From Thalassospira xianhensis MCCC 1A02616 (GTDB lineage Bacteria; Pseudomonadota; Alphaproteobacteria; Rhodospirillales; Thalassospiraceae): a DNA stretch of 64,000 bases. A model generated the notes under the pieces. It had not been told where the DNA came from. It made no database searches and saw nothing but the letters and a program-made list of their open reading frames with translations. Shown one piece after another: positions 50,692-59,900 of this stretch. The stretch is taken from positions 62,001-126,000 of the forward strand of contig NZ_JPWA01000001.1 of assembly GCF_003326475.1 (NCBI RefSeq), written 5' to 3'. Position 1 is the stretch's first letter; every line of letters begins with the position of its first letter. A program made the translations under genes and the position numbers.

Positions 50692-51738
50692 ATGAGTAAA
50701 GCCAAAACGAGCGAGCAGGTTTCATCAACCACCGCTCCGCAGACAAAACCACTTCTGGTCGCCATTGACGACGGATATGCACAGACGAAACTCTATGGTG
50801 AGGGGCCGGATGGCAAAATGATCACCCTGAAGATGCGTTCGTCTGTTCGGCCCGGGCGGCACGGATTGACCGCGCTATCAGGACGTGGTGACGTCGGGAG
50901 CTATACCACGGAAGAAGGTGAGAAATTCACGGCCTCAGAGGAAATCGAGGCAGAAAACACCCAGTTTGACACGTTCCACGTTTCAACGATGAACCGCGTG
51001 CTGGTCACCCACGCTCTTATCAGCGCCGGTTACGGCGGCCTGGACGTTGACCTTGTCACAGGACTGCCGGTCGATGACTATTTCATCGATAGTGAGAAGA
51101 ATAACGCTCGCATCGAGGCGAAACGCGCGAACCTTGGGAAAGGTGTGTCCTCGACAAATCCGACAGAGCGTCCGGTTGCATCCCTAAAGTCGATTACAGT
51201 CAATTGCCAGGCTGTTGCGGCCTTCGTTGATTACATCACCGGGGATGATCTGGAAGAGCGAGCCGACCCTACCGGCAAGTTCGCCGTCGTTGATATTGGC
51301 GGTCGCACAACAGACGTCGCCGTCATTGTGAATGGTGAAAGCCTGGACAACAGCATGAGTGGCACGGCCAATATCGGCGTGCTTGATGTTTACAGCGCCG
51401 TCAACCGAGCGATTGGCAATAGGTTCGATTTCCATGACCGACTTCCGACGAACACGATCGACGCTGCGGTTCGCACCGGCAAAATTAATCTCTGGGGCGA
51501 CGACCACGACGTGACAGACCTTGTAAAAGGCGTGGTCCTGGAGCAGGAAGGCAAAATCGCCAGGGAGGTGGAGCGACGTCTTGGCTCGGCCGCAAGTTTG
51601 AACAAGGTTCTGTTCGTTGGCGGCGGGTCAGCTCTGTTCAAGACCATTGCCGAACATTTCCGCAATGGTCACATGGCCGAAGATCCGGAGTTCTCGAACG
51701 CGCGCGGCATGTTCAAATACGCTCGCCTGTTCGCTTAA
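50692..51738 (+). CDS. parM: ParM/StbA-like actin-family segregation ATPase
   Basis: These 348 residues contain the actin-fold motifs: phosphate-1 VAIDDGYAQTK, phosphate-2 FAVVDIGGRTTDVAVI, and adenosine loop VLFVGGGSALF, with VDLVTGLPVDDYF as in ParM/StbA. ParM filaments push plasmid copies apart through ParR bound to parC. The start at 50692 has GAAGGAG upstream. It is embedded in the transfer operon, directly followed by a likely ParR. The phased ACCGTG array upstream of the operon may be the parC. Confidence 0.86.
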   Translation: MSKAKTSEQVSSTTAPQTKPLLVAIDDGYAQTKLYGEGPDGKMITLKMRSSVRPGRHGLTALSGRGDVGSYTTEEGEKFTASEEIEAENTQFDTFHVSTMNRVLVTHALISAGYGGLDVDLVTGLPVDDYFIDSEKNNARIEAKRANLGKGVSSTNPTERPVASLKSITVNCQAVAAFVDYITGDDLEERADPTGKFAVVDIGGRTTDVAVIVNGESLDNSMSGTANIGVLDVYSAVNRAIGNRFDFHDRLPTNTIDAAVRTGKINLWGDDHDVTDLVKGVVLEQEGKIAREVERRLGSAASLNKVLFVGGGSALFKTIAEHFRNGHMAEDPEFSNARGMFKYARLFA

Positions 51739-51763
51739 TCCAGAAGGCACCAAGGAAAATAGA

Positions 51764-52291
51764 ATGTCGCGTTCCCGCTCTATCGAAATATACCTAAAGC
51801 CAGGTGTTGAAGAGGATGACCAGATTTATGCTGTCTGGGAGGCTCTTCGTGAGCGGGGACGTCCTCAGGATATTTTCCGGCGCATGCTGCGCGCAGGATT
51901 GCGGGCTATGGTTGATACCGGGGAACTGCCGCGAGTGGCACTTGGTGAGCTTGAAGTCGACATTCTATATCCTGTCCCGCTTGCCACCGCGACGCAAATG
52001 ATGCGCCACCCGAAGCCCCCCAAGCCGAAGAAGGGCACAAAGTCCCGGCAGGCGCCTGCCGGGCTTCCTGTGAAAACGAAAAGCGAAGTAGCTTGTTCAA
52101 AAGAGGAAACTGGGGGAGAATCAATAAAGGAAAACTCCGCAGATGAGATGGAAAACTCATTGCCTACCTCGCAGGTAGCCGAAGCGACTTCGAATACTTC
52201 AGATCCGGCGCGGGAGAAAAGCGAGACCTCAGCCGCTCCCGAGCAGCTGGCAGCGGAGACGCCCCGAACGCGCTTAAGACAGATAATGTAA
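51764..52291 (+). CDS. ParR-like DNA-binding segregation protein
   Basis: These 175 residues begin with a ribbon-helix-helix pattern: RSRSIEIYLKPG (strand), DDQIYAVWEALRER and PQDIFRRMLRAGLRAM (two helices). ParR proteins have such an N-terminal DNA-binding domain and a C-terminal tail that contacts ParM. The last 80 residues are Ser/Glu-rich and probably disordered. It follows parM by 25 bp. Assignment is from position and fold pattern, not strong sequence identity. Confidence 0.6.
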   Translation: MSRSRSIEIYLKPGVEEDDQIYAVWEALRERGRPQDIFRRMLRAGLRAMVDTGELPRVALGELEVDILYPVPLATATQMMRHPKPPKPKKGTKSRQAPAGLPVKTKSEVACSKEETGGESIKENSADEMENSLPTSQVAEATSNTSDPAREKSETSAAPEQLAAETPRTRLRQIM

Positions 52292-52302
52292 AGGAGACTT
52301 GA

Positions 52303-52746
52303 GTGCTGGATCTGATGACCGTTTCCGAGCAATGCATCCGGGATGCCGCTGACTTGCAGGGCGTGCCGCCCTTGATTGTTCTTGGATTCCTTAAAACCGA
52401 AGGCGGCTCCGTAGGGATGGCGACGCCCAACAAGGGCAAGGACGGCAAGGTCTTTTCTCATGACCTCGGCCCTATGCAGGTCAATGATAAAGTATGGGTG
52501 CCGGTGATTGCCGATCTGCACTTTAACGGCAACAAGGATGAAGCTCGAACAGCCCTGAAAGACTGGGGATGCTATAATATCCACGTTGGCACTTGGATCT
52601 TCCGCCAGTATCTGGACGAGGCGAACGGGGATTATATCGAGGCGATTGGCTTCTACAACAGCCATACGCCCGCGATTAAGCGAAAATACCAGAAGAAATA
52701 TGCAGAGAATTTTCTTGATATGCTCGGCCTGAAGAAGGGGGAATAG
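52303..52746 (+). CDS. lytic transglycosylase (SLT-like)
   Basis: GTG start at 52303 with AAGGAG upstream. These 147 residues resemble the SLT fold: catalytic E in LGFLKTEGGSVG, HDLGPMQVNDKVW, and GCYNIHVGTWIFRQYLDEANGDYIEAIGFYNSHTP. No signal peptide is visible, so export may use the transfer system or another route. It opens peptidoglycan for the transfer apparatus, as do other conjugation-associated transglycosylases. Ends 2 bp before the dotM-like gene. Confidence 0.8.
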   Translation: MLDLMTVSEQCIRDAADLQGVPPLIVLGFLKTEGGSVGMATPNKGKDGKVFSHDLGPMQVNDKVWVPVIADLHFNGNKDEARTALKDWGCYNIHVGTWIFRQYLDEANGDYIEAIGFYNSHTPAIKRKYQKKYAENFLDMLGLKKGE

Positions 52747-52748
52747 CA

Positions 52749-54062
52749 ATGGCGAACGGAAGTGATTCTGGCAAGCCTACTGACGAAATTACCTACATTG
52801 TGGGTGCCGCGGTCATCGCGGCAGGTTGCTGGGTGTTATGGATGCAGGCCCGGCCGGTCTTCGTTTACACCTTCTTTGGTATGGATTGGGTACAGTACAA
52901 GCTGCTTGACCTGCTTGGGTTGCTGTCACCCGCCCGCCAGCAGGTTCTGCAAGACATGGAGGGCTACCTTGTTGGCATCTATGACCCAAACACCGTGACT
53001 TGGGAATACCTCACTTCTGTCGACAAGATTGTCAGTAAAACCAGTCAGTATTTTCTGGCAGGGGTAATCGGGCTGTTTAGCTTCGTCTGTGCCTTTAGGA
53101 TGAAGGGTGACAATTTTCGACGTGAATTCACACTAACAGGTGAATCCCATGAAAAGATGTGGCGCTTTGTCGGCATTCCAGTCACCAGTAAAATCCTGCG
53201 CTTCATCCTGCTCTGCCTGACAACCGTAACCTTCACGAAGGGCATTCTACTGAAGAGCCGAAAAGAGTGGCGCCGTACCGGTGGCCCTAGCTTTATGCAC
53301 TATCAGGCGAAGCAGTGGAAAGTCCTGCAAACGGGCATCAACTTCGACCCAAATGTCGACGACCCGATGCAAAATCCGCAGATGAAACCAGTGCAATGGT
53401 TAGAGGCCAACAATATAACCCTTTCAAGGCGCGAAGGTCTGGATGAGGATGCTGTCGAGGCGGCATTTGAGCGCCAGCTCGGAGAGTATTGGGGGAGCCT
53501 CGAGACCACACCAGTCCATGTCCAGGCAATGTGCATCATGGCGGCACTCAATCTGAAACGACATGCGCAGAATAACTTTGTCCGAGACCAGCTGTCTGTA
53601 ATTTATGGTGACCCAAAAAGAGCACTCGAAGAAGCCAACAAAATGGCTGCGAAACTCATTGAGCCCTATATGACCGATGCGGTCATTACGAACGCCATCA
53701 ATAGCAAAGCCGCAAAACATGCCTACATCACCACCGCTGTCGTGGCAATCTATGGCTGGGGCGGCCCCATGGAAGAGTGGGGTGGCGGGAAGGCCGGGGT
53801 GTTGGCTCCATCCATGTTCCGCTGGCTCAAGCGGATCGACCGGTCACTTTGGTACGCATTGAATAATGTAGGCCGTCGCGCATTTCATATTGAAGGGGCG
53901 GGCATCATTGCACATTTCTTTGCAGAACGCGTATCCGGCGGCAAAATCGCGGAAGCACATGTCGAACATGCAATGAGTGGGCTTGTCGATTATCTGAAAA
54001 TCCACAACATCGTCGATATCGAGGAATACAATCGGAAAGTGATCGACTTTATAGAGCCTTGA
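52749..54062 (+). CDS. dotM: DotM/IcmP/TrbA-like coupling-complex protein
   Basis: These 437 residues have an N-terminal membrane segment (AAVIAAGCWVLWM) and a second around residue 100 (LAGVIGLFSFVCAF). The C-terminal domain resembles DotM: APSMFRWLKRIDRSLWYALNNVGRRAFHIEGAGIIAHFFAE. DotM works with the DotL ATPase in substrate recruitment; DotL itself is not in the window. Followed by a terminator, so the main transfer transcript ends here. Confidence 0.8.
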   Translation: MANGSDSGKPTDEITYIVGAAVIAAGCWVLWMQARPVFVYTFFGMDWVQYKLLDLLGLLSPARQQVLQDMEGYLVGIYDPNTVTWEYLTSVDKIVSKTSQYFLAGVIGLFSFVCAFRMKGDNFRREFTLTGESHEKMWRFVGIPVTSKILRFILLCLTTVTFTKGILLKSRKEWRRTGGPSFMHYQAKQWKVLQTGINFDPNVDDPMQNPQMKPVQWLEANNITLSRREGLDEDAVEAAFERQLGEYWGSLETTPVHVQAMCIMAALNLKRHAQNNFVRDQLSVIYGDPKRALEEANKMAAKLIEPYMTDAVITNAINSKAAKHAYITTAVVAIYGWGGPMEEWGGGKAGVLAPSMFRWLKRIDRSLWYALNNVGRRAFHIEGAGIIAHFFAERVSGGKIAEAHVEHAMSGLVDYLKIHNIVDIEEYNRKVIDFIEP

Positions 54063-54090
54063 TGCCTGTTTTACTTGGCAAACGCTTTCG

Positions 54091-54142
54091 AAAGAGCGCC
54101 TGAAGAACTTTACTGGTTGTAAAGAAAACTCGGCGCTCTTTT
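54091..54142 (+). terminator. terminator with nested hairpin
   Basis: AAAGAGCGCC (54091-54100) and GGCGCTCTTT (54132-54141) form a perfect 10-bp stem, and the loop contains CTTTAC/GTAAAG. TTTTCC follows. It separates the dotM-like gene from the next unit. Confidence 0.7.
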
Positions 54143-54211
54143 CCTTGACTAATAAGGATAAACCGTCAATAAGAAGCATAACAGTTCTTTATGCTCAAGC
54201 GGGGAATCTCA

Positions 54212-55438
54212 ATGAGTCAGCAAAAAGCCGAAGCACAAGACGCATGCAAAATCGCGGATATTATTTCGTTTTGGCGGATGGTAAAGCCTGATGCGATTAT
54301 CGGTATCGTGATTGGACAACGTGGGCTGAATGTCGTGACTTCGGCAGGTCCGTACCGTTTGCGCGTTGAAAGAGATCTGAAAAATTCGACACTGGAGTTT
54401 GTTGACTTCCATGGCAATGTCACCGAATTGATGACGGTCGACAAAAAGGACGATGCCGAACTGTGCTCGAAGCTCTCGGAATTTGGAGACTATCTGTCCT
54501 CCAGCGTCACAGGTCATACGAACCTCCAATCCATCCTTTCGGTTGTCAAATCCGGTGCGCTGGGCGTGGCAGCGTTTTCCCTGTTTCTTGGAGCGCTGGC
54601 TCTATTTTCGATTGATGACAGTCCGCGCGACAATGGGTACCAAGAATATGCCCCGACACACTTCCCCCACATGGCTACCGATGACAAGCTTTTCCCACCA
54701 ATGCCGCCGTCTTTTGACCCAAAGGTAGGCTCATTTACTCCGCCCACCGTGGCACCGGAAATGTCGGAAAATCCTTCAAAGCCGATGTCATCGACGCCGG
54801 GTGGGTTCTTCAGGCCAAAAGCTAACGTGCCATATCCTGATTTGAGCGATCCGAGTGTGCCGCGCGTACACCGGCCGAGTGAACCGAAGAGTAAGCCGTA
54901 CACGATCGATAATGCCTGGACTCCGCCTCCAGGACCGCTCCTTGAGGCTCCGGCCACACCCCAACCATCCATTACCAGTCAGCCGACTTCCGAAGCCCTT
55001 CCCGGTCCGATGTCACAGCAAGACGAACCTATGAATGACCCGTCCGATGTCGCATCGATGCCACCGCTTTCACTTGATGTCGAAGGCGCTGAAAAACTGC
55101 TGCTAAGGCTTAAGGAAATCCGCCAGACGGCAGACGCAGGCGAAGAGGTGACACCGCAGATGCTGGAAGGTCTCCCATCACAGTTTGCTGAAAGGCTGAA
55201 ACAGAAACAGCTGTATGAGCAGCCGATCAGCGCGCGCGCGACAGTCAAACCTCGCGAAAGCCAGCGCCTGACAGACGAGGATATGAAGGCCGCGGCCAAA
55301 GACCGGTATGGCATTCCCAATATTCCGCCTGCAAACACTTGGGCAAGCACCAATGGCCGTGTTGTCATCCCCTTACCGGGCAGTGGTGACATCCGCTCAG
55401 TTGAGGACTTCAAAAGTTTCGGCATCCAGCTCGATTAG
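54212..55438 (+). CDS. single-pass membrane protein with Pro-rich domain, likely transfer-associated
   Basis: These 408 residues have a cytoplasmic N-domain of about 110 residues, one membrane segment (SGALGVAAFSLFLGALALFSI), a Pro/Ser-rich periplasmic linker of about 150 residues, and a helical C-domain ending in GRVVIPLPGSGDIRSVEDFKSFGI. This plan suits a periplasm-spanning component of a transfer apparatus. The start at 54212 is preferred over 54191 because GGGGA lies upstream. No Dot/Icm counterpart is assigned. Confidence 0.55.
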   Translation: MSQQKAEAQDACKIADIISFWRMVKPDAIIGIVIGQRGLNVVTSAGPYRLRVERDLKNSTLEFVDFHGNVTELMTVDKKDDAELCSKLSEFGDYLSSSVTGHTNLQSILSVVKSGALGVAAFSLFLGALALFSIDDSPRDNGYQEYAPTHFPHMATDDKLFPPMPPSFDPKVGSFTPPTVAPEMSENPSKPMSSTPGGFFRPKANVPYPDLSDPSVPRVHRPSEPKSKPYTIDNAWTPPPGPLLEAPATPQPSITSQPTSEALPGPMSQQDEPMNDPSDVASMPPLSLDVEGAEKLLLRLKEIRQTADAGEEVTPQMLEGLPSQFAERLKQKQLYEQPISARATVKPRESQRLTDEDMKAAAKDRYGIPNIPPANTWASTNGRVVIPLPGSGDIRSVEDFKSFGIQLD

Positions 55439-55457
55439 TCGATTAGGACGGCACACA

Positions 55458-56498
55458 ATGACGCAGGAAGCTCCCTGGGCTCCGTTTACCGAGTACGTGG
55501 CGCAACAGAATGCTACTGGCATGAGTGTCATTGATGTCAGTTCTTATCTGAACAATCTTGATAGCGTCTTGTCCGAAGCAATTTCGACCAGCTTTGAGGG
55601 GGGTCGGGCAGACGAGGTCGGCCCCGACATATCACATTTTGCACGAGCCATTGCTACGAGAGTAAAGCTCGAAAGTTTCCTATTGGTCGGGCCATCCGAT
55701 TGCGATCAGGCACTCACCACACTGAAAGCCAATCTTCGAATGTTCCTTTGGGTTCGCGGTTTCTTGATTTCAAAAGGGTTGCAAGCTATGTTCGATTTTC
55801 TGACCGATCCTTCAAAACGAAGGTCTGACCCATTAAGGTTTGCAAAGCACACGCTCATGATGACATCTGATGCCGCCGCAGCTCATGAATTGTTCAGGTA
55901 CATTGCGACCATGGCAGGCAAGCATGTCCATGACGAGTTCGGTCAGGTGCTGTGGGTTACCGGCGACGAGACGGCTATGTCCACCCGGGTACGACTTCTT
56001 AGCGACTGGGTTGGAAGCCATCTGCACAGATATGACGTTCGTCCGAGAATGCGCTGCACGGCCGCCGACCTTGAGCACAATCTGTCCATTTTTCACATCT
56101 CTGACAGCAAAGACGGCATTGAAGACTGCACGGATCTGTTCGTTCGAGCGATTTCGATTGACCCGGAGATCAACGCTGCACGCAAAACCCGTGTAATCTT
56201 CAGCGACTTGTCAGGTTGGCAGTTTGATGAGCTTGTGCGGGTTAAGAGCCTGAGCGAAAACCTGTCGCGAAGAGGCGTAATGACGGTCATTGTCGATGAC
56301 GACGGCGCGCTTGAAAGGTCAGGGGTTTTCTCTGATACCAGCTACATCAACAAAGCCGTGATTGATAAAAGCGGAAAATACAGTGTTGAAGGTGCTTCCC
56401 AGGGAAGGCTCCCACATTATCGCATTCCTGTTCAGTTGCTCATTCCGGCTCACCTGTTTGACGAGCCGAGCGGCGACATTTCGCGTCCGGCAAGATAA
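55458..56498 (+). CDS. hypothetical protein, 346 aa, in transfer region
   Basis: This soluble protein has no clear family. Its C-terminal half has alternating strands and helices (TRVIFSDLSGWQFDELVRV; RGVMTVIVDDDGALERSGVF), possibly a Rossmann-type or nucleotide-binding fold, but no P-loop is visible. It follows the Pro-rich membrane protein by 19 bp and precedes an HD hydrolase, probably in one transcript. Role in transfer is inferred from context. Confidence 0.5.
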   Translation: MTQEAPWAPFTEYVAQQNATGMSVIDVSSYLNNLDSVLSEAISTSFEGGRADEVGPDISHFARAIATRVKLESFLLVGPSDCDQALTTLKANLRMFLWVRGFLISKGLQAMFDFLTDPSKRRSDPLRFAKHTLMMTSDAAAAHELFRYIATMAGKHVHDEFGQVLWVTGDETAMSTRVRLLSDWVGSHLHRYDVRPRMRCTAADLEHNLSIFHISDSKDGIEDCTDLFVRAISIDPEINAARKTRVIFSDLSGWQFDELVRVKSLSENLSRRGVMTVIVDDDGALERSGVFSDTSYINKAVIDKSGKYSVEGASQGRLPHYRIPVQLLIPAHLFDEPSGDISRPAR

Positions 56499-56578
56499 CC
56501 CAGGCCAGACAACGGTGGTCATTTGCAGTCCGGTCGCTTATTTTCGCCAGAAGCCATCTGACAAGTAAGGCATCGACC

Positions 56579-57211
56579 ATGTTAGAGAAACTGTTGTCCG
56601 ACCGAGCACAGAATCTATTCCGTGACTTAAGACCCCGATATGAAGAGCCACACCGGTCGCATCATGGTGTCGCACATATCGTGCATTGCCAGCGGGTTTT
56701 TCTGACCATCGAGGATATTGTTGCCAACAAGGAAGCCTTTGAGCTGGCGCTGATTTTTCATGATGCCATCTACGATGTCGGGGCCAAGTCGCCACTCAAC
56801 GAGAAGAACAGTGCGAACTTGATGATGAGCGCTTCCCCGTACGACCGGGAAGTGACACAAAGAGCGTATTTGCTGATCTTGGCTACAGCAGACCACAAAA
56901 TCCCGCCGATTGAGGATGAGAGCTTTACGCAGGATTGCGCGCTATTCCTTGATATCGACAATTCTGTTCTAGGAAGCCCCCCGGACGAGTATCAAAGGTA
57001 TGCAAACAATATTCGCCAGGAGTACCTGACCGTTTTCAGTGAGGAAGAATTCAATCGTGGAAGGCAGTCATTCCTTGAAGGCATGCTCGACCGAGAGAGC
57101 ATTTTCCTTTCAAGGCACTTCAGGAACCGGATTGAGAGCATCGCGCAACGGAACATCCGAAATGAGCTCTCCCATCTTCAGGTGCCACCAAGCCCTGGGA
57201 AGAGATTTTAG
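56579..57211 (+). CDS. HD-superfamily metal-dependent phosphohydrolase
   Basis: These 210 residues match the small HD phosphohydrolases: PHRSHHGVAHIVHC (H), ALIFHDAIYD (HD), NEKNSANLMM, ATADHKI, CALFLDIDNSVLG (D), and RQEYLTVFSEEEFNRGR. The family's substrates are mostly unknown. It lies 80 bp after the 346-residue gene. It is a different HD type from the one at 13471. Its presence at the end of the transfer region is unexplained. Confidence 0.8.
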   Translation: MLEKLLSDRAQNLFRDLRPRYEEPHRSHHGVAHIVHCQRVFLTIEDIVANKEAFELALIFHDAIYDVGAKSPLNEKNSANLMMSASPYDREVTQRAYLLILATADHKIPPIEDESFTQDCALFLDIDNSVLGSPPDEYQRYANNIRQEYLTVFSEEEFNRGRQSFLEGMLDRESIFLSRHFRNRIESIAQRNIRNELSHLQVPPSPGKRF

Positions 57212-57238
57212 CTCTTGAGCACTTGAAAGGAGGCAAGT

Positions 57239-57808
57239 ATGCCGGATCAGGAACTCTCGGTCACAGATAAAATCCGCAAGCTAGATGATCGCGAACTTAG
57301 TAGCCTCATCGAGCAACTGGAAATTATCGCGAACGAGGCCGTCCAAATAGTCGCCGAACTGTGGACTTGCGGTGCTATGGGGCCCAGCTTGTCGCTGGCT
57401 GTTAAATCCTCTGTGCTAGATAGTCATTTTCAGGAAAAAGCCGGTTCTGCGATTGCTGCACTCAGCGAGAAGGCTGTTGGTCATCCTGTCGACGCATCTG
57501 ACGCTCAACGTGAGGCCTCCATCAAGACATGCCTGGATAGGCTACCAGATTTCCAGCCTCGGAAGGCCACGCAAGAGCCTGAGATGTTTAGCCAGATCGA
57601 GAACGCCCGCCTGCGGCATGAATTGCAGCGTGCCATTGATAGACTGATTTCGGGCTGCGCTCTGCTTTGGGAGCATGGGAAGCCGGAGATGGCTATGCGT
57701 CTTGAGAAGTCACTATCTGTTTTGGTTCCTGACGTTCAGGCTGATGTAACGCGGTTCGTCCATGCCGCACTTCACCAACCGGCCGGTGCACCGACCCCCC
57801 GTGTATAA
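57239..57808 (+). CDS. hypothetical helical protein (189 aa)
   Basis: The start follows GAAAGGAGGCAAGT, a strong ribosome site. The product is helical and Leu/Glu-rich (IRKLDDRELSSLIEQLEII; ENARLRHELQRAIDRLI), probably forming coiled coil. No signal or membrane segment. It ends the plus-strand run of the transfer region; family unknown. Confidence 0.48.
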   Translation: MPDQELSVTDKIRKLDDRELSSLIEQLEIIANEAVQIVAELWTCGAMGPSLSLAVKSSVLDSHFQEKAGSAIAALSEKAVGHPVDASDAQREASIKTCLDRLPDFQPRKATQEPEMFSQIENARLRHELQRAIDRLISGCALLWEHGKPEMAMRLEKSLSVLVPDVQADVTRFVHAALHQPAGAPTPRV

Positions 57809-57897
57809 CCCTCAGAAAAAATTGGACGACTGCTCTTTCCTCTTTGTTTGATCCATGTCCTTTTGTTGCCTTGCAGGGAAGGAAATCTACCGTGTCT

Positions 57898-57916
57898 CGA
57901 AGAAAATATTTCTTCG
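57898..57916. promoter_or_regulatory. palindrome upstream of RCC1-type gene
   Basis: CGAAGAAA and TTTCTTCG flank ATA (8-bp arms). A second short hairpin, TTCTTC-A-GAAGAA, lies at 58038-58050, just before the ribosome site of the 58063 gene. Together they could control its transcription or translation. Confidence 0.4.
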
Positions 57917-58062
57917 CGGCCCAAAAAATCCTTCCAGATTTCTTCGTCTGTTTGCTGATTTTGTAATATTACTGTGCTATTCTCCTGCTCAGAATTTGGC
58001 TCCATCGGGCCCTAGAGTATTGCTGTCCGTGGCGTATTTCTTCAGAAGAAGGTTCAGAAAAA

Positions 58063-59556
58063 ATGGTGATCCGTCAGGTCATACCGGTGACAATATTGTT
58101 CGGCTGCCTTGTCTCTATGCCAGCCTTGGCAGAAGTCTATAAATACCGCCACGTAATTGATGCCGAGATCACTGCCGATGACGATACTCCACCGCTTAGG
58201 CTCCTCGTCCCTCCATCCCTGACTCTGTCCGAAATTACTGACGGCCAATCTCCTGGTGAATGCGAGAATGTACGAATTGAGGCTACCGGGTCAGGTGAAG
58301 TGACATCTCTCGTCACGGCCTTCTCAGGGGAAGATGCCAAAGTCTTTGAGCGCTGTCCTTCATCAGTTGCCCCATGCGGCGACGTGCTTACCTCCGGCTC
58401 GGCATGTAATCTTGGTGTCAGGACAGTCGCTCAAGCAAAGGGCTTCTACCAAGTTGATCTTGAAACCATTGCTTCAGGAGGACTTTTCGGGTCAACACAG
58501 CTTGCAGTCTCAACATCGGGCTTTGGCGGCGTAATCTATGGATTTGGCAGGGAAGGGACCGGGCCTCATTTAGGAGGGGTTTCCAAAACCCATGACCTTG
58601 TTGAAATTGACCCATCGCAACCCGATTTTGTTAAGGCTACCAACAACGCCTACAACACATACGGCCTCAAGGAGGACGGGACGATTTGGGGCGTCGGCAG
58701 CACAATGGGCCTTAACGGGCATGCCGATTCAACAAAATGGGTTAAAGTCAGCCAGGAAAACGACTGGATTGACGTCGTAGCGCAATTTTCCAGCGTTATC
58801 GGTGTAAAGTCAGACGGTTCTACGTGGGTAATGGGAAAAACGGAGCTTCCGCACCCGGATACTGCCGAAGTCATTTGGCCCTGGACTGAAATTCGCAACT
58901 CTAACGGAATTGTTAGCGTAAAAGCCTATTCGTCTCTGGCCCTCGGAATAAAAGATGACGGAACACTCATGGTCTGGGGGATATCAGATGTCTACGCGAC
59001 CGATACGGCCTCTGGCGAAAACCAGTGGGTTGAACTTCAGCCCGACTATCGCGTTGGCCATGACTTTAAACAGGTTGCCAGCACATATTCTACTGTGTTC
59101 GCGCTCGACAACTTCGGACAGCTGTATGCGTATGGTGGTGTCTATGCTGGAGGAGACTCATCGCGCGGTCCAGAGTATACTTACGAGGCATTGCCCACAT
59201 GGACCAATTTAGGGCAACCGGAACGATGGGAAAAGATTGCGACGGTGCCGCGCCGCCGGATTATGTACGGTATCCGCACTGACGGAACTTTATGGGTTCG
59301 CGGATGGGACGCCAGTGCCAAAGTTAACTACTCCGAATGGACGGAAATCTCCAGCTCTACAGACTGGGCAGAGATTTTCGGATATGCTGGCGGCATACTG
59401 GCGCTCAAAACGGACGGCTCACTTTATGCTCGTGGGCCAAAGGACTATTACGGAACGGAAGACGATCTGGTAACAATGACCCACCTGTTTGAATACCCTC
59501 GACTTGAAACACTAGATATCGGGTACACTTCTTTCGTGGTGATTCCCCAACTGTGA
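58063..59556 (+). CDS. exported RCC1-repeat beta-propeller protein
   Basis: These 497 residues start with a signal peptide (VIPVTILFGCLVSMPALA). The mature part has a Cys-containing N-domain (about 110 residues), then RCC1-like repeats with the ALKTDGTLW.xG pattern: GLKEDGTIWGVG, GVKSDGSTWVMG, GIKDDGTLMVWG, FALDNFGQLYAYG, GIRTDGTLWVRG, ALKTDGSLYARG. At least six blades are visible, so a beta-propeller is likely. Exported RCC1-like proteins are often surface adhesins or tip proteins. Its location beside the transfer genes suggests a role in recipient recognition, which is inference. Confidence 0.75.
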   Translation: MVIRQVIPVTILFGCLVSMPALAEVYKYRHVIDAEITADDDTPPLRLLVPPSLTLSEITDGQSPGECENVRIEATGSGEVTSLVTAFSGEDAKVFERCPSSVAPCGDVLTSGSACNLGVRTVAQAKGFYQVDLETIASGGLFGSTQLAVSTSGFGGVIYGFGREGTGPHLGGVSKTHDLVEIDPSQPDFVKATNNAYNTYGLKEDGTIWGVGSTMGLNGHADSTKWVKVSQENDWIDVVAQFSSVIGVKSDGSTWVMGKTELPHPDTAEVIWPWTEIRNSNGIVSVKAYSSLALGIKDDGTLMVWGISDVYATDTASGENQWVELQPDYRVGHDFKQVASTYSTVFALDNFGQLYAYGGVYAGGDSSRGPEYTYEALPTWTNLGQPERWEKIATVPRRRIMYGIRTDGTLWVRGWDASAKVNYSEWTEISSSTDWAEIFGYAGGILALKTDGSLYARGPKDYYGTEDDLVTMTHLFEYPRLETLDIGYTSFVVIPQL

Positions 59557-59561
59557 AGAAC

Positions 59562-59582
59562 GGGAGGGGACTACCCCCTCCC
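59562..59582. terminator. GC-rich hairpin between convergent genes
   Basis: GGGAGGGG and CCCCTCCC pair around a 5-nt loop, just after the RCC1-type stop and overlapping the stop of the minus-strand gene. No T-run on either side. Confidence 0.5.
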
Positions 59583-59897
59583 AGCATGGCAGCTTGATGC
59601 TGGTCCGTTGTCAGACAGATAACCTTTGAAAATAGATGAGAACGCTTGAGACATGCACATTTCATTGATTACCGCCTGAACCATGTTGGACTCTTCAGGT
59701 TCCATTCCTCCGCTCACGCATCGTCGCAGATAGCCAGCAACATAGGCCATAACGATAGGGTCGATGCTTTCGTGAGAGATTCTACCGGTATCGAACCAAG
59801 ACTCCAATCCTTTCTCGGCATCAATCTTAAGCAGTTCGAACTCAGCGCACTTTGCCAGCGCTTCGTCTCGTTCTTTGATGATTTCCTGAATGCCCAT
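59571..59897 (-). CDS. small hypothetical protein, paralogue of 59901 gene
   Basis: These 108 residues share with the next gene an N-terminal layout: IIKERDEALAKCAEFELLKIDAEKGLESWFDTGR, then DPIVMAYVAGYLRRC and MEPEESNMVQAVINEMC. It is helical with conserved Cys positions. It starts 3 bp downstream of the paralogue's stop, so the two are one transcript and arose by tandem duplication. Function unknown. Confidence 0.55.
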   Translation of the reverse strand: MGIQEIIKERDEALAKCAEFELLKIDAEKGLESWFDTGRISHESIDPIVMAYVAGYLRRCVSGGMEPEESNMVQAVINEMCMSQAFSSIFKGYLSDNGPASSCHAGRG

Positions 59898-59900
59898 GTC

